From: Xestospongia muta
Taxonomy: Eukaryota > Porifera > Demospongiae > Haplosclerida > Petrosiidae
NCBI GenBank assembly: GCA_963693285.1
Contig: OY848928.1
Coordinates: 4,030,501-4,094,500 of the forward strand
Reading direction: 5' to 3'
DNA: 64,000 nt
Shown: positions 1 through 11,209 of the stretch, piece by piece
How the letters are laid out: each line of letters begins with the position of its first letter
Position numbering within the stretch: position 1 is the first letter of the stretch
Made by a program: the position numbers and the translations under genes
Notes under the pieces: generated by a model
The model's input: only the letters and a program-made list of their open reading frames with translations
Told to the model about the DNA's origin: nothing
Database searches by the model: none

Positions 1-39
1 ATAGTAATATTATCTTCTGACTAATGTTAGTCTCTGTAG

Positions 40-2711
40 GTGAACAAAATTTTGATGTTGAAGCAAAAGAATCAAGCCTTTATTGAAATGGGAGATATAG
101 GATCTGCTCGTAACATGGTTGAGTGTTTCTCAGCTAGACCAGCTCAAATAAGGTAATATATTCTATTTTAAAATATATATAGTATTAGAGAAGGAAGTAC
201 TACCTACTATGATAGTATGTGTGTGTGTGACTACAAAGGTTTTGTTTGTAATGTTTGTAGTCAATCTGTACTACATTGTAGTGTATCATTAGTAATGCGA
301 CATAGCAATGTAAACAAATTGTCTCAAGTTGTCATTTAAATATGTATCTATCATTTCTATAATTATAGTATTGTAACATATACTGTTTAATGTTGATGTA
401 TGTTCTTTGATATCTACAGAGATAGAACAGTTTATATACAATTCTCAAAACATCAAGAACTAAAAACATCCACAGTAAGTTATCTAGAGAAGTTAATTGA
501 AGTGAGATTACTTTAATTGTGTTTGTTAGTCAGGAGCAACCTCAATGGACGGAGCTAGTCCAGGATATGGTGGTTCATCTCCTCAATCTATCAGTATGAT
601 TGGGATAGGAGCTATGCAACAGGGCCAACCTAACTCCATTTTAAGAGTTATTATTGAGAACATGTTATATCCTATTACCATCGATGTCCTTCATCAAGTG
701 AGTGTGTAGATTTTATGGGTGGAGTCATTACATATCTGTTAATGTTTTTAGATTTTTGCCAAATATGGTGATGTTCTAAAAATAGTAACATTCATGAAAA
801 ATGGTAATAGACATTTTTATGTAATTGAAGTGTTGTTAATGTTGTGATGTTTATAGGTCAGTTTCATGCACTCATTCAATATCCCAATGAAATAATTGCT
901 GCTAATGCTAAAACTGTGAGTCATTCACTAACTACAAACTAACATACTGTATGTCTCTCTTCAGGCACTTGATGGTCAAAATATCTATAATGGTTGTTGT
1001 ACACTACACATTGATTACTCTAAACTGTCTAACCTTACTGTCAAATATAACAATGAGAAGACTAGGTAAGTAGACAAATCTTTCTTTAATCAAATAATAA
1101 CTATTTCTATAGAGACTTTACTCGTCCTGATCTACCTGCTGGAGACCAAGAGACTGTGTCACTCCCTGACCTCTCAGCATATGGTATAATAGTATCAGTG
1201 TATGTGTGTGTGTATCTATCTGTACATGTGTCTATCTAGGTCTTCATCCTGCTCTACTTCAATCTCCAGGTAGTAAGTTATTTATTTTATTAGGTCTAGA
1301 CTGTTTTCTTTAGCATTCTCTCAACTTTGTGCTGCTCTCATTGTTCTGGGTACTCAAGGAGGAGGAGGTGGTGCTCAGGGAGGTGGTCCTCCCTCTACTA
1401 CAGTTGTTCTAGCCTCTAATCTCAATGATAAGGTAATATTGTGATGAAGAGACATGTGTGTGTGTGTGTTAGTATTTGTGTATGATTTGCACCACTGTTC
1501 TCTTCTTGTTGGCACTCTTTCTTTCTCTGTTGGCTCCTCTTGGGTGTCTTCTCCTCCCTCTCATTCTCCCTCCCTTCTTTCACACAAGATGATTTCTCCT
1601 CATGCTCTCTTTATTCTCTTTGGTATGTCTTTCTCTCTTTATCTCTCTATCTCTTGCACAATATGATCTAGTAGAGTCTGTTCACATTGATTTTATAGAA
1701 TATTACAATGAGATTCTTGTATTTAGAGAAAGTATCATTGAACATATCATTGAACAGACTATGATATTAAATATGTAGTGATTAATGTAGTGTTAATAAA
1801 TGTTATATGATTTTGTAGGTGTGTATGGTGATGTAATGCGTGTGAAGATATTGTATAGTAAAAGAGACTCTGCCCTGATTCAATTCCGCGAACCTCAACA
1901 AGCTCAGAACTGTGAGTGATCTAAAGGTTAATTTATAATAATTTGATATGGTCTCTCTCTCTCTCTCTCTCTCTCTCTCCTTAGCTGTTACTCATCTCAA
2001 TGGTAGTATGTTATATGGTAAGAAAATCCATGTGACTCTCTCTAAACATACTCAAGTCCAGATGCCTCAACCAGGAAGTAATGTAAGATGATGTAATGAC
2101 ATGTACATATAGAGGTCATATTATTATATATAACATTATTACATACATTATTATCAAGGTGTTCCTTTCTTCTTATTAGGAGGATGGACTAACTGAAGAC
2201 TTTTCTAACTGTCCTCTTCATCGTTTCAAGGTAAATCCAGTGGTAACTTAGTCTCTTGGGTAAGTATTATCTCTTCTGTCATAGAAGCCAGGGTCTAAGA
2301 ATTATCAGAATATTTATCCTCCAAGTGCTACACTCCATCTCTCTAATATCCCGTAAGAGAACTAGTAGTGTATTGTTAAATATAATGTGGTAACTGATAT
2401 TGTAAATTAGATATTTATTGAAGTAAATGATATATCTATTGTGTTTATATATAGTGATGGTATTACTGAGGAATATCTTCGCAGTCTGTTTACATCTACT
2501 GGTGGTAATGTAGTCAACTTCCATTTCTTTCAGTTAGTTATATCTTGTTCTGTCTGTATAACTTTATCTATCTCTTAGAAATGACCTACGTATGGCTCTA
2601 GTTCAGATGTCTACAGTAGAGGAAGCTATCAATGCTCTCATTGTCACTCATAATCATAAAATCAGTGAAACCAATCATCTCCGAGTTACCTTCTCAAAGA
2701 ACACTCTCTAA
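40..2711 (+). CDS. PTBP: Polypyrimidine tract-binding protein (PTBP/hnRNP I family), 3' part of gene
   Basis: RNA-binding splicing regulator of the nucleus. The window opens inside RRM1 ([12 protein letters not shown], then [16 protein letters not shown]). It continues through RRM2 ([55 protein letters not shown]), RRM3 ([12 protein letters not shown] ... [19 protein letters not shown]) and RRM4 ([39 protein letters not shown]), ending [14 protein letters not shown] at 2709-2711. The order and linkers match vertebrate PTBP1 closely, including the '[25 protein letters not shown]' block before RRM4. About a dozen short exons are visible, e.g. 40-152, 420-474, 1589-1622 and 1818 onward, with GT-AG borders in phase. 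The 5' exons lie outside the window. The intron before the exon at about 1985 has a (CT)n polypyrimidine tract. Very sure of family; paralogue naming within PTBP1/2/3 is not meaningful here. Confidence 0.95.
1589..1622 (+). promoter_or_regulatory. PTBP: 34-nt PTBP microexon, likely autoregulated poison-skip exon
   Basis: This exon lies between ...CACACAAG (acceptor, 1587-1588) and GTATGT (donor, 1623 onward). It is 34 nt and encodes [11 protein letters not shown] plus one base, the residues just before GVYGDV in RRM3. The upstream intron (about 1495-1588) is packed with TCTT, TTCTCT and CTCCTCCC pyrimidine runs, and the downstream intron is also CT-rich (TCTTTCTCTCTTTATCTCTC). Vertebrate PTBP1 exon 11 and PTBP2 exon 10 are also 34 nt, code for the same place, and are skipped under PTB control to trigger decay. 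Joining the exon before it (ending AAT GAT AAG) directly to the exon after it (GTG TGT ATG GTG ATG TAA) gives a stop after five codons. Coding role certain; regulation inferred. Confidence 0.8.
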
Positions 2712-3027
2712 ACCATCACTCATTACTGGCCACACCCCCTAATTATATTTCAAGTCTTGCTTTTAGGCATATTGTGTGCTATTTCAAACTAAAATTTTAT
2801 GTTTTTTCCTTAAAATCTTTGTCTTTCTTTTTTCATTAGAAGTCTTGTCTTTTGATAGCTTTGTCTACTGAAATAATTTAACAGAAGAATGCCAGAATAA
2901 GATTATATGTTAACAGACTTACATTAACTGATTTCATACTGATGTATTCAGTTCATATTATATGTTGTTTAGTGTAAATAATTTTATATACTTTGTATGT
3001 AGATCATATCATAATACTTTAGTTAGT
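2712..3027. other. Convergent intergenic stretch, PTBP / NLR-A
   Basis: About 315 bases between the PTBP stop (+) and the NLR-A stop (-). AT-rich, and presumably holds both 3' UTRs. No further coding signal, RNA gene or repeat was recognised. Confidence 0.6.
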
Positions 3028-6000
3028 TCAGTTATAATACAGGTCTATTATTGGTAGAGGTTGTTGTGGTTGTTGTTGTTTGTGTATGTCAATTAATGTC
3101 TTCTCTTGTGATTGTAGAGTATTTCTTAGGACTGAGAAGTTAAACAATGACCTGATCGCAATGTACTGAAGTGTGGGATGAGGAAAGACAGTCAGCCAAA
3201 AGTGTTGTACTAGTTCTATCCAGTTAGGTTGAGATATTGTATGATTAACTTCACCACATTTTATGTAGAGAAGTATCATTGTTGTGTGTGACTTTAACAT
3301 GTTAAAAATAAGAGGTAGTACCTGTTCATAGAACAATGGTGTCATTATTTGTTGTCTCTCTTCATAGCTACAGTCACTAGACACACGTGACTGATCTAGT
3401 ACAAAGTTCACTTTAAGTTCTGTGAGTTTGTTCTTGTGAGAGATAACATTAAATAAAGTTGTTATCTGTTCATAGTTAGTATCTGACAGTGGAATGGGTA
3501 CACTCAACTCCTGTAGACTGGTATTGTGTGAGAGACCAGTTGTTAGAAATGACAGGTAAGTACTGGGAATGGAGATAGTAAAAGTATCAGGGCCAATCTC
3601 GAAATATTCTATTGTTTTGTTTAGTGTTAACATGTCTTGTAAACTAGGAGCCATACTATCATATATGGTATTGTTCCTTGTCACTACTCTCAAAGCCTTA
3701 ACTGTAGTATTACTCTGTAGATCAGTAAATAGTTTAATAACACTATCAGCTGTGTCTAGTAATAGTTCAAGTTGTTGTAGATTAGGATGACATTGAAATA
3801 ATTGAGGTAGTGGAACTGGGTATTGTCTATGATCTAGTATAAGACAATGTAGTCCTTTGATATGTTGAGGAAATAATGATGTCTGTTGATGATACCACTG
3901 TGGTTGTCTGATCGCCAGTGCAGTAAGTGGTGTGTTCACTATATCCAGTGATAACACATAAGGTATGTTCAGTTTAAGAGCTTGTATTGTGTGATTGTCT
4001 CTTAATAATTGCTCAACTAGTTTATTATGAGCCTCATTATTTGATATATTGTGTGTCCATTCTAGATCATCACATTCAAGGAAAAATGTTTGAATTGATT
4101 TGTTTCTTGTTACTCCTTTAATCACACTGTTGATTATCTCAATAATATCACTAGAGAAAGATGGTACATCACTAACATCACTTGAAATATCAAGTACTAG
4201 TTCTTTTAGTGTACTGTTAATATATAAACTTTCCTCTAATTCAGATAAAATCATCTTGTCTATCTGTATATAGTCTTCCTCACGTTGTGGATATCCATGG
4301 TAAGTTATTTTAAAGTGTACTATCTTTAGATGTTGTAGTTTTATTAAGTGTAATAGCACAAGAGTAACATCAGATACATCCTGTAGTACCTGCATCACAA
4401 AATGTAATGTAATATAACACTCTTGAAGATTGCTAGAGAATGATGATTGAAATAAATTCACTAATAACTTCATAGCCTTTTGGTCATTATCTCCAAACTG
4501 CACCTCTATCTCTAGTCCTTTACACTTAACATTGTTCATCAATATATTAGTAAGGAGTTGTACTTCCTGTCCATATAGATCTCTCAGGTTCAAATAATTC
4601 CATGTTGTGTTAGACTTGTTCAAGAAAAATCCAAGACACAGTATGTTAAATAGTGATGATCTTCGTCTACGAAGGCAAAGTGAGTGGTTCTTCATAGATT
4701 GTGATAATCTTTGACATAATTTTGTGTTTTGTGATTCATATAACAGTTGGAAGAGAATACCATCCCATTTATCAAAGAGAAGAGAACGAATGTGTGGCCT
4801 AACAGTGGCTGAATTCTGTCTGAAATGAGAGTAGTAACACTTCTCGTATCCAAACAATGGTCTCCTTTTACATTGTAGGTCAAGTTCTTTGTTAAAATAT
4901 TGTTGATAGCTCTCGTGTTCAAGATGAGTTAGACCTGCCACAAATCTCAGACACATTCTAAAGTGATCATTATCAAAATGTTTTTCAAACACTTCCTCTG
5001 TCTTCTCATACTTAGCTATCCACCATGCTGCTAGAAATTCCTGGATACTTAAGTGAAGAAATTGATACCTCTCCTCAATACCTACAATAAATGTTGTCAT
5101 TAGTCCAAGATAGCCTTCCTTCTCTGATTGACCAAGAGAGTGACAGAGTTGAATTGAAGAAAATGTCATTTTTGGATTGTTTTCTTTCAAACTGAGGTAA
5201 GCAAAGTGACAAATCTCTTTAAATGTTGTATCTAAGACTGATGGTAAATGATGAAGGCTAGATACTTGTACAGGGTTTGTATTGTTAACTCCTTTTTCGA
5301 TATGTCTTATAACAGTTTGTAGGATAAAATTCTCATATAATTCTGTAAGTGTTATTGGTAACTGTCCATCTGACTGACGATAAACTGAGATAACTATGGA
5401 ACAGACTAGTGGTACATAACACAATGACTGGACATCACCTCGTACTTCAAGATCTTGAATGAGTTTCTCAGCTAGATATGGTTCTTTTTCTAGTGTTCCT
5501 TCAACTACTGCCTTGATCTCCTTAATCGAAAAACCTAACACTTCAACATGTCTGTTAACTGAAGATAATTTTAACAGTGAGTAAGAGGTATAACTACGTG
5601 AGGTAACAATTACTGAACATTTGGCTAATATCTCTCTACGAATTATTCTAGCTGCTAGTGAGGATTGTCTGAGATCTGTACTTAATTCATCCCAACCATC
5701 AAAGATTATCAGTAATCCTTGTCCATGTATATTTTGCACCCATTCAGTGACAGTGGTAACTTCATTACAATCATATGTGTACTTAAAGAGTTGTTTTAAT
5801 TCACTAGCTTGAGCCACCTTGTCATTTCTGAGAGGACAGTAAAGTACCAAGTTATATTGTCCATGTGTGAGTTCTCCTTTACTCCACATATTTAACAGTT
5901 TACGACAGAGTGTTGTCTTACCAATACCAGGAGGACCATCAACTATTACTCTAAGAGACTGACCACTATCACATGGTTTAAGAACATCCTGGATATCTAT

Positions 6001-7249
6001 CTGTTCATCTTGAGTAACTTGAGGTATTTTATCAACTTGTCCTCTTAACATACACCATTGTTTCTGTAGTATTGTTTGAGGAGTGGCATGTCTGTCTTGT
6101 GTTTGTAGTAGTGCTAATCTTCCAAAGAAGTCTTGTCCAACTGGTGGTGGCCAGTCTGTAGGGACAATAGGTTGGTATTTGTATTGGTCTATCATAATAT
6201 CACAATATCGCTGGACATCAGGGTGTAATGAAATGGTGGGTGGAGCATCATCATCAGTACATTCACCTTAATGAAGTAAGGTACATAGTAAGGTACAATA
6301 ATACATTAATTGACTCACCTAATTGTTGTAATATAAAGGTAGTAATCTCTCTTAGTCTCTGATGTTGTTGGTTTCTTAATACATGACAAATGTTCACTAG
6401 ATACTGGTATGGATCTCTATGTGCTTTTAACTGTCTCTGTAACACACCTACCAACTTACTAGATTTTACTAAATCACTATCTCCTTTTGTTGTCATTATA
6501 TCATTGTAAGTCTCAAAAGATATCAGTCCTTTAGAATACAGTACATTAGTTACACTGTTAAGATCAGGAGTAATGATATCACTAAGATCAGCTAAGTGAG
6601 TACGAAAAAGTTCGCTTGGTGTAAGTGTGTCTATACAAAATGTAGTGATGACAAATGTATATTAAAATTATACTGATTACCTTCATTCTTAATATCTAGT
6701 TGTCTTCTCATTATAGTAGCTACATCCTTATTTCCACAGTCCTCAATAGCTGAGATGAGTTCTTCCCAAGAGGGGTCAGTACTGTTTCTAATCCACCATT
6801 GTAAACCTTCCTCTAAAGCAAAGTGGTAGTCTTGATCACTGCTGGCTATTGTCTTGAGTCTTTTCCTCTCCTCTAGTGATACACCTAGTAGACTAGTGAG
6901 TTCAGTCCATTTATCTTTAACAACAAAACCACTCTTAACAAGAAGTCTTAGAGCATTACTTGATGTCAATTCTATTGAAGTAAATGAGACATAGTCCCTG
7001 TATCAGTTATATGTTTTAATGTTTACTTGTTTTAGGTCCAGGATTGAGTTCAATATCACCTGATAAAATGAGGAGAAGTAAGAGAAATAAAACTAGAGAG
7101 AAGGTCAGGTTACCACCACCCTCATCTCCTGACCATAGTGACTCCACCCATCCTGAGATATCAGTAGTAGTTCCCTTTTTAGTAGTATATGGTATCTGAT
7201 GACAATACCATAACCCAATACTAGCTCTCCATTGGCTAGTATCTATCAT
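3028..7249 (-). CDS. NLR-A: 2A-leader, Death, CARD-like, NACHT, LRR innate immune receptor (intact)
   Basis: Four exons read 7249-7027, 6971-6681, 6630-6319 and 6266-3028 (223+291+312+3239 nt = 1355 codons, so 1354 aa). Junctions are all phase 1. Exon 1 is a leader with a hydrophobic run (about residues 48-62) and a 2A motif (64-72). Exon 2 is a Death domain (LTSSNALRLLVKSG ... DKWTELTSLLGV ... DPSWEELISAIEDCG). Exon 3 has CARD-like helices (LFRTHLADLSDIITPDLNSV ... KLVGVLQRQLK). Exon 4 carries NACHT with Walker A GPPGIGKT (about 386-393), Walker B LLIIFDGWDE (about 460-469), the FLHLSIQEFLAAWWIAKYE winged-helix end, and then a long LRR-like C-terminus (LSHNTSLQELSVPIPLSD). Family knowledge: NLRs sense microbial or danger signals and oligomerise through NACHT to recruit Death-fold adaptors. 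The last exon-1 base is A instead of G before the donor, which may weaken splicing. It is the only copy here with a complete reading frame and LRRs. Confidence 0.9.
7034..7060 (-). other. 2A-type ribosome-skipping motif in NLR-A leader (GDIELNPGP)
   Basis: Residues 64-72 of NLR-A match the 2A core D(V/I)ExNPGP exactly. The predicted non-formed bond is between Gly71 and Pro72. It follows at once on a hydrophobic segment (FSLVLFLLLLLILS), so the same peptide could act as signal sequence when skipping fails and be released when it succeeds. Motif seen directly; activity inferred from the 2A family. Confidence 0.85.
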
Positions 7250-7659
7250 TATTAGAAGATACAGTCAGTAAACTAACACACAATACTAGTAAATAGTGAC
7301 TGTTGAGTTACACCCACTTTTTGAACAGAAAGGTTAGAGTATAATAATATTCATTAATAGATACTGACCTCATACTCATGAATATTAGTTGTAGTTAAAT
7401 AGATTCACTACATTTTTACCAAATAATGACAATGTTTTATTATAATTGTATTGGTAATGTGTTTTGTGTGTCTGTGTGTTTTGTGTGTATGTGTGTGTTA
7501 ATTGTCTAATTTACTTACTTTCACTATTCACTATTTAACTTTGTATGACGAAACTGTTTCTCTCCTCTCATAGTTATTCTTCCTTCTCTTTTTCTCTTCT
7601 ACTTACTAATGGAATTAGATTCTGCTGCTAAAAAGGTACATGAAACACACTACATAACA
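7250..7659. other. Upstream region of NLR-A and left flank of PTBP duplication
   Basis: About 410 AT-rich bases that probably include the NLR-A promoter (read leftward). A short + strand ATG exon-like piece (7610-7635, MELDSAAKK then GTACAT) is present. It is not in phase with the first PTBP-copy exon, so I do not call it a gene. The stretch ends in a GT-rich microsatellite at the duplication edge. Confidence 0.4.
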
Positions 7660-9209
7660 TGTACTAGTTAGTTGTGTGTGTGTGACTACAAAGGTTTTGT
7701 TTGTAATGTTTGTAGTCAATCTGTACTACATTGTAGTGTATCATTAGTAATGCGACATAGCAATGTAAACAAATTGTCTCAAGTTGTCATTTAAATATGT
7801 ATTTATCATTTCTATAATTATAGTATTGTAACATATACTGTTTAATGTTGATGTATGTTCTTTGATATCTACAGAGATAGAACAGTTTATATACAATTCT
7901 CAAAACATCAAGAACTAAAAACAGCCACAGTAAGTCATCTAGAGAAGTTAATTGAAGTGAGATTACTTTAATTGTGCTTGTTAGTCAGGAGCAACCTCAA
8001 TGGGCGGAGCTAGTCCAGGTTATGGTGGTTCTTCTCCTCAATCTATCAGTATGATTGGGATAGGAGCTATGCAACAGGGTCAACCTAACTCCATTTTAAG
8101 AGTTATTATTGAGAACATGTTATATCCTATTACCATCGATGTCCTTCATCAAGTGAGTCTGTAGATTTTATGGGTGGAGTTATTACATATTTTTTTAGAT
8201 TTTTGCCAAATATGGTGATGTTCTAAAAATAGTAACATTCATGAAAAACAGTAATAAACATTTTAATGTAATTGAAGTGTTGTTAATGTTGTGATGTTTA
8301 TAGGTCAGTTTCATGCACTTATTCAATATCCCAATGAAATAATTGCTGCTAATGCTAAAACTGTGAGTCATTCACTAACTACAAACTAACATACTTTATG
8401 TCTCTCTTCAGGCATTTGATGGTCAAAATATCTATAATGGTTGTTGTACACTACACATTGATTACTCTAAACTGTCTAACCTTACTGTCAAATATAACAA
8501 TGAGAAGACTATGTAAGTAGACAAATCTTTCTTGAATTAAATAATAACTATTTGTATAGAGACTTTACTCGTCCTGATCTACCTGCCGGAGACCAAGAGA
8601 CTGTGTCACTCCCCGACCTCTCAGCATATGGTATAATAGTATCAGTGTATGTGTGTGTGTATCTATCTGTACATGTGTCTGTCTAGGTCTTCATCCTGCT
8701 CTACTTCAATCTCCAGGTAGTAAGTTATTTATTTTATTAGGTCTAGACTGTTTTGTTTAGCATTCTCTCAACTTCGTGCTGCTCTCATTGCTCTGGGTAC
8801 TCAAGGAGGAGGAGGTGGTGCTCTCTCTACTACAATTGTTCTAGCCTCTAATCTCAATGATAAGGTAATATTGTGATGAAGAGACATGTGTGTGTGTGTG
8901 TGTGTGTTAGTATTTGTGTATGATTTGCACCACTGTTCTCTTCTTGTTGGCACTCTTTCTTCCTCTGTTGGCTCCTCTTGGGTGTCTTCTCCTCCCTCTC
9001 ATTCTCCCTCCCTTCTTTCACACAAGATGATTTTTCCTCATGCTCTCTTTATTCTCTTTGGTACGTCTTTCTCTCTCTATCTCTCTATCTCTTGCACAAT
9101 ATGATCTAGTAGAGTCTGTTCACATTGATTTTATAGAATATTATATGAGATTCTTGTATTTAGAGAAAGTATCTCATGATCATATCATTGAACAGACTAT
9201 AATATTAAA
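7660..9209 (+). pseudogene. Truncated tandem duplicate of PTBP (RRM1 end to 34-nt exon)
   Basis: This stretch repeats 213-1775 almost base for base, introns included: the same exon for [16 protein letters not shown], the RRM2 exons, and the 34-nt microexon (9027-9060) with its CT-rich flanks. Differences are scattered substitutions, a short in-frame deletion in the Gly/Gln-rich linker (near 8815), and an Arg to Met change at a junction (ACT AT|gt near 8512). The copy stops after 'CATTGAACAGACTAT.ATATTAAAT' and runs into an NLR relic. It therefore lacks the rest of RRM3, RRM4 and a stop. It also lacks the first exon of the parent. Exons remain open, so the duplication is recent. Probably a non-functional fragment, though it could make a truncated RNA. 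Confidence 0.9.
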
Positions 9210-9590
9210 TTGTTCTAGATTATCACATTCAAGCAAAAATGTTTGAATTGATCTGTTTCTTGTTACTCCTTTAATCACACTGTTAACTATATCATCAATA
9301 TCACCAGAGAAAGATGATGTATAAATAAGAACAATTGCAATATGTCGTACTAGTTCTTGTAGAGTGCCATTATATATAAACTTTCCTCCAATTCAGATAA
9401 AATTCTATCTATCTGTATATAGTCTTCCTTATAGTAATGTGTAATATCATTAGATGTTGTAGTTTTATCAAGTGCAGTAGTACAAGAGTAACATCAGATA
9501 TATACTGTGGTCTATGTGAGTCTAATGTAATATAACACTCTTGAAGATTGTGAGAGAATGATGATTGAAATAAAGTAACCTCCTTCATCT
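9210..9590 (-). pseudogene. Relic of NLR leucine-rich-repeat region
   Basis: Read on the minus strand, this matches NLR-A 4060-4440 (the block coding for SVIKGVTRNKSIQTFFLECDD and flanking LRR residues) with clear identity but several indels and no long frame. It abuts the truncated PTBP copy, so the pair marks an old rearrangement joint between the PTBP and NLR loci. Confidence 0.8.
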
Positions 9591-10153
9591 GAGCATAGAT
9601 AATTGGAGATAATCAGTTTGAAAGTGTAAATAAATCACTTTAGAATTTGTAGTACATTAATTTTATGTGACTTGTTCTTTTATCCATTTAGACTACTTCA
9701 GTGATATATCTGAGTATAACATTACCAACACCTAGGAACAGCTGCACAACGAAGTTTAATGTATTTATGGTCTAAAGCAATCATCATGATAGTTATAATA
9801 TAATTAGTCAAAATTTTAATGAGGCAATTGTCTCATTAAAAGATATTAATTTGGCACTGTGAAAGAGTAATTACATGCAGTATGTGGCCTTTCTCTCAAG
9901 CCAGCAGCTTTATCTAGCCTGTGTGGATTATAAAAATTTATAGTAATTACAATCCATCCTTAAATTGAATAAACCATATATTAAGAACATTACCAGACAT
10001 ACAGAAGTATGTGTATAAGACAATTTATTGGAAAACACTAAATTGTTAGTGATAATTAAATGGCATAAGATCATTGGATTTTGATTTCCAACGAAAATGA
10101 CATCCATTATGATTTGTGACTAATATGTACAGTATTTATCATTTATATTATAG
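9591..10153. other. Non-coding stretch
   Basis: About 560 AT-rich bases between the NLR relic and the OSCP pseudogene. No coding sequence, RNA gene or clear repeat recognised. Confidence 0.5.
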
Positions 10154-10923
10154 ACTCCTATTCGAGTGTGTGGATTAGAAGGAAAGTATGTTAGTGCTTT
10201 CTTTTCAGCTGATAATAATTTAAAAGACATTAGAGAAAGTGGAAGATGAAGTAAAATACCTTCAGGTAATTGTTGATAATTAATACAGCTCCTATTGTAA
10301 ATCACATTTAGAGCGTATATGTACAAGTACTGGTTTATCCAATTGTTGTTTTAAAATAATGGCTACCTTTTTTTATAGAAACCAATAAAGATTCACCATC
10401 TCTCTCTGGTTTTATTAATAACACTACATTCAGAAAGCAACAGAAACAAAGTAAGTAATAAAAATAAGTATTGTTTTAACAGTTATTCATCTGTAACTGT
10501 TCTTAATTAATGATGTTTAAATTGAAGCAATATTCTGATCTCAGTATATCAACTTGTTAGTAAGTAAGCTCTTGATACATAGTGACATATTATTGGTTAA
10601 ATGGTGTCATAATGATTACAGTGCATTAGGTTGAAATAATCATTTAACAATGTCCCCAGAGTAATCAAACCAATAAAGAGTGTTTATAGAGGGAGAAGTC
10701 AACAGTGTTGTCACTATTGCCAAGGTATAGTGACATTCGTTATTTGGTACATGTAATTATAATATGTTTCACTTCAGAAAACCACCAAGTGACAAAAACA
10801 CTAACAATTGTGTATAATCATATGTTTAATATTTCTTTTTCTTTAGATTGATTCTGCTCATATTGACAGTAAGATATTGGTAATAAATACATTGACGCAT
10901 TCACAGATACCAAGATGAAGTAA
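10154..10923 (+). pseudogene. ATP5PO: ATP synthase OSCP (subunit O) pseudogene with introns
   Basis: Four exon-like blocks resemble the mitochondrial F1Fo-ATPase OSCP/delta subunit. (1) 10154-10265: TPIRVCGLEGKYVSAFFSA, then LEKVEDEVKYLQ in a different frame. (2) 10379-10450: KPIKDSPSLSGFINNTTF. (3) 10660-10724: IKSVYRG, then GEVNSVVTIAK after an extra base in the G run near 10690. (4) Around 10873-10923: IGNKYIDAFTDTKMK-stop. These correspond in order to the OSCP N-terminal 'V.GLEGRYA.ALYSAA', the 'HRGEV..TVTSA' strand and the C-terminal 'IGDKYIDMS..TKIKK'. At least two frameshifts break the frame. The blocks are separated by intron-like DNA with GT/AG ends, so this looks like a decayed duplicate and not a processed cDNA copy. 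Confidence 0.65.
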
Positions 10924-11209
10924 ATAGGTTAGTCAATGGAAAGGATTGTTGAGAAAATAAACTACTTTATTAGATTATTGACATATTTTAAGCCATTACA
11001 TACAAGACAATGGCAGCTAAATTTATGTAGTGGTCACTTTGCAATTGAAGCATACACTCCTCCCTGTACCCTCCCACTTTTAACAATGTTATTATTACAA
11101 AAACTTGAATGCAGCAAGAAGAGAAGTTACATAATAACATTTGTATTATGTAAAAATATTTCAAACTATAGAGTACTAATAGTACATATAAGGAAGTGTA
11201 GTTAGCTAA
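10924..11209. other. Non-coding stretch
   Basis: An open frame (10936-11205, +) is present, but its protein has no recognisable composition or motif. Nothing supportable seen. Confidence 0.4.

Noticed and set aside
7034..7060. 2A motif as a remnant of an RNA virus or of a non-LTR retrotransposon
   Set aside because: It lies in a conserved in-phase leader exon of three NLR genes at a fixed position, with no polymerase or other element sequence nearby.
7610..7635. First coding exon (MELDSAAKK) for the PTBP copy
   Set aside because: Its donor phase would give an immediate stop (AGA TAG) when joined to the first copied exon.
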